A stretch of 13,851 nucleotides of DNA from Candidatus Margulisiibacteriota bacterium (GTDB lineage: Bacteria; Margulisbacteria; WOR-1; O2-12-FULL-45-9), in NCBI GenBank assembly GCA_028714935.1, contig JAQTLJ010000017.1, positions 1 to 13,851 of the forward strand, in the 5' to 3' direction. The notes beneath the pieces were generated by a model that saw only the letters and a list, made by a program, of their open reading frames with translations, was not told the origin of the DNA and did not search any database. Positions 7,200 to 13,851 of this stretch are shown here, one piece after another. The position numbers and the translations under genes are program-made. Numbering within the stretch: the first letter of the stretch is position 1; the number at the start of each line of letters is the position of its first letter.

Positions 7200-9685
7200 A
7201 TTACCGCGTGGTCTTCTTTTTTAACCGGCTCTTTAGCTCCAGGATAACTCTTGCCCTTGGTGCCGCTGAAAACGATCTTATCCTTTTCGACTTTAAGGTT
7301 GATCTTGCTGCCGTAGCCGTATTTTCCCTTGAGCACCTCTTCCGACAGCGGGTCTTCGACAAATTCCTGGATCGCCCGCCGCAGCGGCCGCGCGCCAAGT
7401 TTGGGATCAAAGCCCTGATCGACCAGGAACGCTTTGACTTTTTTGCCGATCTTCAGCGTGATCCCTTTTTCCTCAAGGCGCGAGTTAATATCATTGAACA
7501 TTATTTCAACGATCGCCGCCAGGTCTTCCTTGGACAGCGGCCGGAAAACGATCTTCTCGTCCAGGCGGTTAAGGAATTCCGGCCGGAACTGTTTATTTAG
7601 CTGCTCGAGGACGATCCCTTTCATCTTGCCATAAGAAGCCTGGGCATCATCCCGGGTAACAAAGCCGATCGCCGTCTCCTTTTGGATCAATTCCGCCCCA
7701 ACATTGCTGGTCATGATCACTACTGTATTCTTGAAATCAATCTGCCGCCCCTGGGCATCCGTAATATGGCCTTCATCCAGGATCTGCAGCATGACATTCA
7801 TCACGTTCTGATGGGCTTTTTCAATTTCATCGAACAGGACAACCGAATGCGGCCGGCGCCTGATCTGCTCGGTCAGTTGACCGCCTTCGCCAAAACCGAC
7901 ATACCCCGGAGGAGAACCTATTAACCGGGAAACGGTGTGCTGTTCCAGGTATTCTGACATGTCAATGCGCAGCAGCGCGTCAACATCGCCGAACAGGAAC
8001 TCCGCCAACCGTTTTGCCAGCTCGGTCTTGCCGACGCCAGACGGCCCCAGGAACACAAAAGAGCCGATCGGCCGGCGCGGGTCTTTTAAGCCGGCCCTCG
8101 CCCGCCGGATGGAGCGGGAGATCACAGTAACCGCTTCGTCCTGTCCTACCACCCGCTTCTTCAACTCGCCTTCCATTTGCAGCAAACGCTCGGTTTCTTC
8201 GGCCGTGAGCTGCGTCACCGGCACGCCGGTCCAGGAAGAAACGATCTGGGCGATCACTTCTGAATTCACTTCCGGATAACCTTCGCGCGTCAGCCCGGTC
8301 AGTTTTTTGGAGCTCGCTTCATATTGCAGGCGCAGCTGCTCCTCTTTGTCCCGCAATTGGGCGGCCAACTCAAATTCCTGGCCTTCGACCGCTTTGGTCT
8401 TTTCTCTTTTTACTTTTTCGATCTCCTTCATGATCTCGACCAGCTCCGGTGAGGCAACTGATGACTGGAGCATGACTTTGGACGCCGCCTCATCGACCAG
8501 ATCGATCGCTTTGTCAGGCAGATGCCGGTCAGCAATGTAGCGGGCCGAAAGCCGGGCGGCGGAGACCAGCGCGTCATCAGTGATCTGCACCCGATGGAAG
8601 TCCTCATACCGCTCGCGCAGCCCTTTCAGTATCTCGATCGTGTCCTGGACCGACGGCTCCTCAACCATGACCGACTGGAACCGCCGCTCCAGCGCGGGGT
8701 CCGACTCGATCCGCTTGCGGAACTCATCGATCGTTGTTGCCCCGATGCACTGCAGTTCTCCCCTGGCCAGCGCCGGCTTCAGGATATTGGCGGCATCCAT
8801 CGCCCCTTCCGCCGCGCCCGCGCCGATCAGGGTGTGGAGTTCGTCGATAAACAGGATGGATTCGCCGTCATTGATCACTTCATCCAGAACTTTTTTCATC
8901 CTTTCCTCAAACTCGCCCCGGTATCTGGTCCCGGCGATCAGCAGCCCCAAGTCCAGAGTGACCAGGCGCTTGCGGATCAGCGGCGGCGGGACATTGCCGT
9001 CAATGATCCGCTGGGCTAAGCCTTCGACGATCGCCGTCTTGCCGACGCCGGCCTCACCGATCAGGACAGGATTGTTCTTCTTGCGGCGGGAAAGGATCTG
9101 CGTTACTCGTTCGATCTCTTTGGCCCGGCCGATCACCGGATCGAGCTTCCGCTCTCTCGCCATTGCCGTCAGGTCCCGGCTGAAAGAATCGAGGATCGGC
9201 GTCCGGCTGGGCCGCGGCGCCCTTTTTGGGAAAGTGGAAACTTCGCCCAGGACAGTGACTACCCGGTTCTTGGCCGAGGAGATCGTGATCCCCAGTTCGC
9301 CCAGGACTTCCCCAATGACCCCGGTCCCTTCCCGGATAATGCCCAGGAACAGATGCTCCACCCCGACATAGCTGTGTCCGAGCGCCCGGGCTTCATCCCA
9401 GGCCAGTTCGATCACCTTTTTGACCTGGGCGTTAAAAGGAACCTCCGGACCGGTCACTTTTTCTCCCGGCTGGGTGGGCATGCTCTCTTCGATCCGCTCT
9501 TTGACCGTTCGGGGGTCAACCTTGAAGTATTCCAGCGTTTTCAGGACGATCGGCTCGCCCTCGCGCAGCATCCCCAAAAACAGGTGCTCCGCTCCGACAA
9601 AGGGAGAGCCCATCCGTTTGGCCTCTTCCTGGGCGGCCATAATGACCCGGACAGCTTTTTCCGTGAATCTTTCAAACATCGCCAT
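7196..9685 (-). CDS. clpC: ATP-dependent Clp protease ATPase subunit ClpC
   Basis: AAA+ unfoldase that feeds proteins to ClpP; 829 residues, normal for ClpC. Order: two Clp_N repeats (about 4-70 and 80-145); AAA-1 with Walker A GEAGVGKT (210-217), Walker B LFIDE (278-282) and pore loop GTRYRGEFE; a coiled middle domain containing a UVR motif (about 416-451), which marks ClpC as opposed to ClpB or ClpA; AAA-2 with Walker A GPSGVGKT (547-554), VLFDE (616-620) and pore loop GYVGFGEGG; and a ClpP-docking tripeptide IGF (673-675). The usual Firmicutes partners ctsR, mcsA and mcsB are absent beside it, and I see no CtsR- or CIRCE-like operator upstream. ATG 9685 has an in-frame ATG two codons later (9679), where family members often begin; neither has a Shine-Dalgarno. 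Confidence 0.97.
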   Translation of the reverse strand: MAMFERFTEKAVRVIMAAQEEAKRMGSPFVGAEHLFLGMLREGEPIVLKTLEYFKVDPRTVKERIEESMPTQPGEKVTGPEVPFNAQVKKVIELAWDEARALGHSYVGVEHLFLGIIREGTGVIGEVLGELGITISSAKNRVVTVLGEVSTFPKRAPRPSRTPILDSFSRDLTAMARERKLDPVIGRAKEIERVTQILSRRKKNNPVLIGEAGVGKTAIVEGLAQRIIDGNVPPPLIRKRLVTLDLGLLIAGTRYRGEFEERMKKVLDEVINDGESILFIDELHTLIGAGAAEGAMDAANILKPALARGELQCIGATTIDEFRKRIESDPALERRFQSVMVEEPSVQDTIEILKGLRERYEDFHRVQITDDALVSAARLSARYIADRHLPDKAIDLVDEAASKVMLQSSVASPELVEIMKEIEKVKREKTKAVEGQEFELAAQLRDKEEQLRLQYEASSKKLTGLTREGYPEVNSEVIAQIVSSWTGVPVTQLTAEETERLLQMEGELKKRVVGQDEAVTVISRSIRRARAGLKDPRRPIGSFVFLGPSGVGKTELAKRLAEFLFGDVDALLRIDMSEYLEQHTVSRLIGSPPGYVGFGEGGQLTEQIRRRPHSVVLFDEIEKAHQNVMNVMLQILDEGHITDAQGRQIDFKNTVVIMTSNVGAELIQKETAIGFVTRDDAQASYGKMKGIVLEQLNKQFRPEFLNRLDEKIVFRPLSKEDLAAIVEIMFNDINSRLEEKGITLKIGKKVKAFLVDQGFDPKLGARPLRRAIQEFVEDPLSEEVLKGKYGYGSKINLKVEKDKIVFSGTKGKSYPGAKEPVKKEDHAVI

Positions 9686-9695
9686 GGTAATTAGA

Positions 9696-9723
9696 ATTAT
9701 AACATAAGCGGCGGTTGGCGCAA
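9696..9723 (-). promoter_or_regulatory. Possible clpC promoter with near-leaderless start
   Basis: On the minus strand TTGCGC (9723-9718), a 16-nt spacer and a perfect TATAAT (9701-9696), followed by 10 nt and the clpC ATG. Predicted initiation is about 3 nt before the start codon, again with no Shine-Dalgarno. The same 10-nt distance is seen at rnc. The -35 match is weak. Confidence 0.45.
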
Positions 9724-9726
9724 GTT

Positions 9727-9739
9727 TTTAGTCGCTAAA
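9727..9739. promoter_or_regulatory. Small inverted repeat between clpC and the 64-aa gene
   Basis: TTTAG (9727-9731) and CTAAA (9735-9739) are perfect 5-bp arms around TCG, in the 80-nt divergent gap. It could be a small operator or chance. A GATAAT at 9743-9748 could be the -10 for the rightward gene, but no good -35 is visible. Confidence 0.25.
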
Positions 9740-9765
9740 TCCGATAATATTAGTGAGGGAAACAT

Positions 9766-9960
9766 ATGACCATATCTGACAGCGATAAATCGACCAATAC
9801 CATCACCATTGACGGCGTAACCTTTATTACCGGCGGCAACATCGTGTTTTCTGACACCGATGAAGAGCGCTATTATCTCGCCCAAAACTCGCATCTCGAA
9901 AAAATGGAAGGTTTTCTTGAACACGGGATGCAGATGCTGCTAAAAAAGATCAAACCCTAA
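9766..9960 (+). CDS. Small conserved-looking protein, function unknown
   Basis: 64 residues, acidic N-terminus (TISDSDKSTNT), a beta-like middle (TITIDGVTFITGGNIVF) and a helical C-terminus (LEKMEGFLEHGMQMLLKKIK). No signal peptide, membrane segment or cysteine. It has a plausible ribosome site (GAGGGA, 9755-9760, 5 nt before ATG). It fills the space between clpC and the kinase gene exactly, ending stop-to-stop with the latter. These points favour a real gene over a chance reading frame. No family recognised; its divergent position next to clpC could mean a role in proteolysis, but nothing in the sequence proves that. Confidence 0.65.
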   Translation: MTISDSDKSTNTITIDGVTFITGGNIVFSDTDEERYYLAQNSHLEKMEGFLEHGMQMLLKKIKP

Positions 9961-12158
9961 ACTTTCTGCGGCAGAGTAATAATAAACGTCGTCCCTTTTC
10001 CCGCCTGGCTCCTGACCTTGATCGAGCCTTTATGCTCTTCAACTATCCTTAAAGTTATCGGCAGGCCCATGCCTGTGCCGGTCATTTTTGTAGTAAAGAA
10101 AGGATCAAATAAGCTTTTGAGGTTTTCTTCCGGGATCCCCTCGCCGGTATCCGAAATTTCTATAAAGATCACCGGGATCGGTTTTTCAAACTCTTCTTCC
10201 TCGCCCCAGACCATTTCCTCGCCCCGCTTTGTCCCTTCCCGATGAAGTTTGCCAAGACGGATAACCTCGCCCACGTCAGTTTTAACGATCATTTCGCCGC
10301 CCTGGCCGTGCATCGCTTCGATCGCGTTCTTTACTATATTGACGAACACCTGCTGGAGCTGGCCCGCGTCACCGATAACTTCCGGCAGTTCCGCCAATTT
10401 CTTGGTCACCCTGATATTATGCTTTTTGCACTCGCTTTCAAACAACAGCAGGACTTCGTCCAGCAGGCCGTTGACCTCAACTTTGCTCAGCTCCGGCTTC
10501 ATCGGCTTGCCGAATTTAAGCAGGCTTTCCGCGATCCGGTTGATCCGTTCGATCTCATGAGGGATGATGGTGGAGAATTTTTCCCGAAATTCCTGATCCT
10601 CCCACTTCTGCTGGAGGATCTGGGTAAACGTCCGGATAGAAACCAGCGGGTTTTTGATCTCATGCGCCATGCCGGCCGCCATCGTGCCCAGCGAAGCCAG
10701 TTTTTCCGAAAGTATAAGCCGCTCCTGGCTTTCCCGCAGGTCTTTTGTCATCTGGTTAAAAGCAGCGGCGAGTTTCCCGATCTCATCGGCTGAATCGACC
10801 GAAACATGCCAGCGCAGATCGCCTTTAGCGACCGCCTCTGTCCCGTAAGTCAGTTCTTTTATCGGTTTTTCGATCGAGTGAGCAAAAAATATCCCGACGA
10901 GCGCGGTCAAAATAATCCCCAGGATCACAAAGATCAGCGAATTAGTTTCCAGCAAACGGAGCTCAGAATAAGCCGAAGTCAACGGCTCCTGCACTACGAC
11001 CCCCCACCCGTATTTTGTCGCCGGCACATAAGCGCCCACCATCAAGCTCCCGATCTCGTCCAGAAATTCTCCCCCGCCACCTTCGCCGCCGGATAAGATC
11101 CATTTGACCGCCTGGTTGTTGATCAGGTTCTCCCGCTGGAGCGCGCGCTTTTTATCAGGATGAGCCAAAACAACCCCTTTGCTATCAACCACAAAAGCTG
11201 TCTCCCGGCCGCTGACCCTGACGGAGGTGACCAGCTGCTGCAGGGTCTCCGGCGGCGGCGCGGACGGATAATTTTCTATTTTAGCGGCCAGTTCATCAGC
11301 TACCCGCAGGTAATTGCTGATGATCGCCCGGGAGAGCGCGTTCTTGCTGATATTCATGGTCGCCAGCGTTGTCGCCTCAAAAAGGATGACGATCAGCAAG
11401 ACAAAGATCAGCATTAGCTTAAAGAGGATCCTCGTCCTGAAGAAACGCAGCGGTTTTTGGGCCTCGGGCGAGTCGATCGGGATTATTTCCGCCAGCAGAA
11501 AACCCAGGCTGGAAATGAGCATTAGGATCCAGGACGCCACTAGATAACCGGCTTCTCCAAACCGGACGTAAAAGAAGGAACTGAGCAGCGACAGTAAAAG
11601 GACCAGCGCGGAACCGCCCAGATATAATGTCAGTTTTTTATGCCCGCCGCTCGTTCGGGCGGCGGACACAAAAGAAAATATTGCCAGCATGCTCCACAAA
11701 AAGGCAAAAAACGGTTTGACCGGAATATACAGCGAAAAAACCACGATCGGCTCAACGATCCCTTCGCGGTAGATCAGATTGACCGAAGAATCAAAGATCC
11801 GGTAAACAAAAATAACGGCGATAACCGCCAGCACAAAATAGCTCCACCGGGAGCGCTTGATCCCGAATCGTTCCACCATAAAGGCCCACAGGAAGACCGA
11901 GCATAATACAATACTGATATAAATCCATTTATGGACCAGAATAAGCTCCGACAGGTCCCGGCCGAAATTAAACATCATTTGCGAAGCGACGGTCATCGCG
12001 ATGTAGAAAAAGAAGGCCAGAAAGACCAGCCCGAAAAAGAGGTCTTTCAGCCGCTGGAAAGAAAAATAGTTTTTTATAAAGGTGGCGGCGCCGGCCATCA
12101 GGATCCCGGCCGCGATGATCTCCGTAAATATGCTGATAATAGTTAAGTTGGACAGCAT
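9957..12158 (-). CDS. Membrane sensor histidine kinase with 7-TM-like, Cache and HAMP regions
   Basis: 733-residue kinase. Residues 1-228 hold about seven hydrophobic segments, like membrane-embedded input modules. A further segment (about 243-268) leads to an extracytoplasmic Cache-like sensor (about 270-400, with FVVDSKGVVLAHPD and a GGEGGGGE loop), then a membrane segment (407-427), HAMP (about 428-480), and the kinase core. Kinase core motifs: H box MAHEIKNPLVSIRTF with phospho-acceptor H499, N box NIVKNAIEAM (607-616), G1 DTGEGIP (670-676), F box FDPFFTTK and G2 GTGMGLP (694-700). About 28 charged residues (632-659) are inserted between N and G1 boxes. All catalytic motifs are intact. 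No response regulator is adjacent. Translation is coupled to the upstream gene (TAATG), with AAAGG 10 nt before the ATG. The signal is unknown; the operon suggests cell-surface state. Confidence 0.93.
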   Translation of the reverse strand: MLSNLTIISIFTEIIAAGILMAGAATFIKNYFSFQRLKDLFFGLVFLAFFFYIAMTVASQMMFNFGRDLSELILVHKWIYISIVLCSVFLWAFMVERFGIKRSRWSYFVLAVIAVIFVYRIFDSSVNLIYREGIVEPIVVFSLYIPVKPFFAFLWSMLAIFSFVSAARTSGGHKKLTLYLGGSALVLLLSLLSSFFYVRFGEAGYLVASWILMLISSLGFLLAEIIPIDSPEAQKPLRFFRTRILFKLMLIFVLLIVILFEATTLATMNISKNALSRAIISNYLRVADELAAKIENYPSAPPPETLQQLVTSVRVSGRETAFVVDSKGVVLAHPDKKRALQRENLINNQAVKWILSGGEGGGGEFLDEIGSLMVGAYVPATKYGWGVVVQEPLTSAYSELRLLETNSLIFVILGIILTALVGIFFAHSIEKPIKELTYGTEAVAKGDLRWHVSVDSADEIGKLAAAFNQMTKDLRESQERLILSEKLASLGTMAAGMAHEIKNPLVSIRTFTQILQQKWEDQEFREKFSTIIPHEIERINRIAESLLKFGKPMKPELSKVEVNGLLDEVLLLFESECKKHNIRVTKKLAELPEVIGDAGQLQQVFVNIVKNAIEAMHGQGGEMIVKTDVGEVIRLGKLHREGTKRGEEMVWGEEEEFEKPIPVIFIEISDTGEGIPEENLKSLFDPFFTTKMTGTGMGLPITLRIVEEHKGSIKVRSQAGKGTTFIITLPQKV
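11644..11665. repeat. 22-bp near-perfect palindrome inside the kinase gene
   Basis: CCGCCGCTCG (11644-11653), a TT centre and CGGGCGGCGG (11656-11665) pair over 10 bp with one G-T type mismatch. It encodes the polar loop SAARTSGG (about 165-172) between two predicted membrane segments. A GC-rich palindrome here is unusual, but it could be chance from Ala/Gly/Arg codons. Confidence 0.4.
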
Positions 12159-13042
12159 TATCGATAAACCTTTAAGACCACGTCCTGCGACGCGTACCCG
12201 CCGGCAAGATTGGCCACCCCGATCCTGACGCTGTAATCGCCCGATTTAACCGCCGCCGGCACGGTAAACTGCAAAGTAAAGAGATCGTCTCCGGGCGCTG
12301 CATCTCCGCCTCGTCCGTCATTCCTTAATGGTTGCAATTCGCTGTAGCCGATCGCCCTCAGGTCGGCCGTGACATCCTTGAGGTCTTCGATCCTGCCCGG
12401 ATTATCGATCCTGACCGTTAAAGTCGCCTGGCTTTTACCGTCCGCCCGGGCCCTTTCAGGCGCGAATTTCGCTTCCATTATAATCGGGTTTCTCTTGATA
12501 TCCAAGGTCGTTTTGGCGAGCGCCAGCCAGCCTTTTTTGTTGGCGACCGCCACCGGTATCTCCTTGGCCCCAAGCTCGATTTTCGGTGAAACACTGGTCT
12601 GTAGGGTGTAGATCCCGTCGGCGGATTTCTTATCGCCAAACAAGCCGCTGTCAACCAGCATGGTGTTGGGCAGCCGGCCGATCGCGGAGAGGTCGGCCCT
12701 CACGCCGGCGATGTTGGCCAGGCCGGCCGGATCATCAACTGAAGCAATGATCTCAACGATCGTCCTGCCGTCCGGCGGCACTTTTCTGGGGATGGCTCTG
12801 ATATAGTTGATGCTCGGCGTAAGTTTGACCCGGTTGACCTTGGAAATATCATATCCGACGGTCCAGGAGAGTAGCTCGCCGATCTTTTTCTTCATAAAGT
12901 CGGTGGCGGAAATAAGCATGACCGCCTCCCCTTTGGTCAGCGCTTCCTCTTTGGTTTGCGCCGCGGCCTTCGCCTCCGCGTGGACTGGCCTAAGCGCGGC
13001 GCCTGAGACAATTATTAATAACCAAATTAAAAGTCTTTTCAT
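12158..13042 (-). CDS. Secreted protein with two Ig-like (choice-of-anchor X type) repeats
   Basis: 294 residues. A signal peptide is clear (MKRLLIWLLIIVSG..., likely cut after VHA at residue 22). Residues 30-50 (ALTKGEAVMLI) faintly resemble the end of an SLH repeat. Two homologous beta domains follow, about 75-183 and 187-293. Each has a parallel series: ADG/PDG..., DxxDP or DNPG, V-R/T-ADL-AIG, a D-G/S...GD loop, DGIYTLQTSV or DDLFTLQFTV, and a closing VANxxG. The D/G-rich loops may bind calcium, and the pattern matches what I know as the choice-of-anchor X domain. The start overlaps the upstream stop by four bases (ATGA), and its stop overlaps the kinase start (TAATG). Role in surface attachment, or presenting a ligand to the kinase, is inference. 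Confidence 0.8.
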   Translation of the reverse strand: MKRLLIWLLIIVSGAALRPVHAEAKAAAQTKEEALTKGEAVMLISATDFMKKKIGELLSWTVGYDISKVNRVKLTPSINYIRAIPRKVPPDGRTIVEIIASVDDPAGLANIAGVRADLSAIGRLPNTMLVDSGLFGDKKSADGIYTLQTSVSPKIELGAKEIPVAVANKKGWLALAKTTLDIKRNPIIMEAKFAPERARADGKSQATLTVRIDNPGRIEDLKDVTADLRAIGYSELQPLRNDGRGGDAAPGDDLFTLQFTVPAAVKSGDYSVRIGVANLAGGYASQDVVLKVYR

Positions 13043-13851
13043 TTGACCATTCCGAATTTCTTGAAGATCGCTTCTCCCTCAGACTTGGAAACTACCGCAT
13101 CCGGACGGAAGGTCCCGTCGGGGAACGGCTGCAGCAGCTTAAGATCGACCACCACTTTAATGTACGGGGCCAGCGGATGATTCTTGGGAACGTCCGCGAA
13201 CAGGTCTTTCGGCACTTCCGGCAGCTTCATGTCCGCCGCCTTGACCAGCCAGCTGGCAAGTTCCCCGCGCGTGATCCCGGCCTCCATCACAAAATTAGCC
13301 TCGGGCGTGATCTCGATCACGCCCATGGTCACCAGTTCTTCAACGCTTTCCTTCTTTTTACCCAGATCCTTGACCTTGGCCTCATCGGCGATCTTGACCT
13401 TGGCTTTTCTCAGCACTTTGTATTTCCAGACTTTCTTCTCGCCCTCATAACGCGCTTCAACGATGATCAGATTCTTCTGCAGTTTTAGGGGGACGATCGT
13501 CTTAAAGGTGTTGTCCGGCATAATCGCCACCCTGGCGCCGTTAATGTAAACATCCACGCCGGGTTTTGCTTTGCCATAAACTTCGATCTTGTCGTCATAA
13601 GTCACGATATTGTCTTCCAGCGAGATCGACTCGAGCGCTTTCTCAAGCATTATTTGGGGTTTATCGAGATCCAGCTTTTTGACTACGATCCAATCCCTCG
13701 GAAAATAAAGCAGGGAGAAACTAAAACAAGCCTCTCCATTAAAAGGGTCATGATAAGTTGAGGCGTCTATCCCCCAGCTTTCGGTGCGATAGCCGGCGCC
13801 GAAATTGACATCTGAAGCGACGCCGCTGCTTTTATACTGCTGCATTACCCC
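13039..13851 (-). CDS. Surface protein: barrel-like end, Ig-like domain, SLH repeats (5' end off window)
   Basis: Reading frame open at the right edge, so the N-terminus is missing; 270 residues are visible and the first in-window ATG (13845) need not be the start. The first 50 or so residues show alternating aromatic/polar strands (VNFGAGYRTESWGIDASTYH, then ACFSFSLLYF), typical of outer-membrane beta-barrel strands. Next is a beta-rich Ig-like region (about 70-150: KIEVYGKAKPGVDVYINGAR, then NLIIVEARYEG). The C-terminus has one partial SLH repeat (VEELVTMGVIEITPEANF...ITRGELASWLVKA) and one complete SLH repeat (DLFADVPKNHPLAPYIKVVV, then LLQPFPDGTFRPDAVVSKSE). SLH domains bind secondary polymers on peptidoglycan, so the protein would tie the outer membrane to the wall. 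First visible gene of the three-gene operon. Confidence 0.8.
   Translation of the reverse strand, partial: GVMQQYKSSGVASDVNFGAGYRTESWGIDASTYHDPFNGEACFSFSLLYFPRDWIVVKKLDLDKPQIMLEKALESISLEDNIVTYDDKIEVYGKAKPGVDVYINGARVAIMPDNTFKTIVPLKLQKNLIIVEARYEGEKKVWKYKVLRKAKVKIADEAKVKDLGKKKESVEELVTMGVIEITPEANFVMEAGITRGELASWLVKAADMKLPEVPKDLFADVPKNHPLAPYIKVVVDLKLLQPFPDGTFRPDAVVSKSEGEAIFKKFGMVK

Noticed and set aside
8580..9371. 263-residue plus-strand open frame antisense to clpC
   Set aside because: It lies wholly inside a confidently assigned clpC, has Ser/Arg-rich shadow composition, and shows no recognisable domain.
9686..9765. CtsR or CIRCE heat-shock operator upstream of clpC
   Set aside because: No matching direct or inverted repeat is visible; only a 5-bp inverted repeat with a 3-nt centre is present.
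1..13851. CRISPR array, tRNA/rRNA genes, insertion sequences, phage or integrase genes
   Set aside because: No regularly spaced repeats, tRNA-like folds, transposase or integrase motifs were seen; nearly every base is coding.

Overview
The window is a compact, fully coding piece of a bacterial chromosome, roughly half GC, with almost no space between genes. It carries ordinary housekeeping genes (dihydroorotase, RNase III, an isopropylmalate dehydratase large subunit, RadA, ClpC), several lineage-specific genes and the end of a cell-surface/signalling operon. There is no mobile element, CRISPR array, tRNA or rRNA. A lipoprotein, an apparent beta-barrel end joined to S-layer homology (SLH) repeats, and secreted Ig-like domains suggest a two-membrane bacterium. 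The hexamer CGATCG is strikingly abundant. This recalls the cyanobacterial HIP1 signature, so a relative of Cyanobacteria (for example a Margulisbacteria/WOR-1-type candidate phylum) is a reasonable but unproven guess.

Layout. 1-2221 (minus): operon rnc > pyrC > lipoprotein, with touching or overlapping genes; the lipoprotein runs off the left edge. 2222-2325: divergent control region with a near-consensus promoter facing right and three overlapping hairpins in the leader. 2326-4529 (plus): a TPR-like repeat protein joined by TAATG to an orphan leuC. 4524-5873 (minus): radA, stop-to-stop with leuC. 5943-7199 (plus): an unrecognised 418-residue protein with two membrane segments, stop-to-stop with clpC. 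7196-9685 (minus): clpC. 9766-9960 (plus): a 64-residue protein, stop-to-stop with the next gene. 9957-13851 (minus): a three-gene operon of a beta-barrel/Ig-like/SLH protein (5' end missing), a secreted protein with two Ig-like repeats, and a large membrane sensor histidine kinase.

Working together. Genes inside operons are coupled by 1-20 nt overlaps (TAATG three times, ATGA once). All three convergent pairs overlap inside their stop codons, leaving no room for terminators. Three minus-strand genes that begin transcription units (rnc, radA, clpC) lack a Shine-Dalgarno but have a TATAAT-like box 6-10 nt before the start codon, suggesting leaderless mRNAs. The plus-strand starts have clear ribosome sites. 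The best candidates for undescribed biology are the triple-hairpin leader of the TPR-leuC operon, the surface/sensor operon, and the two orphan proteins beside radA and clpC.
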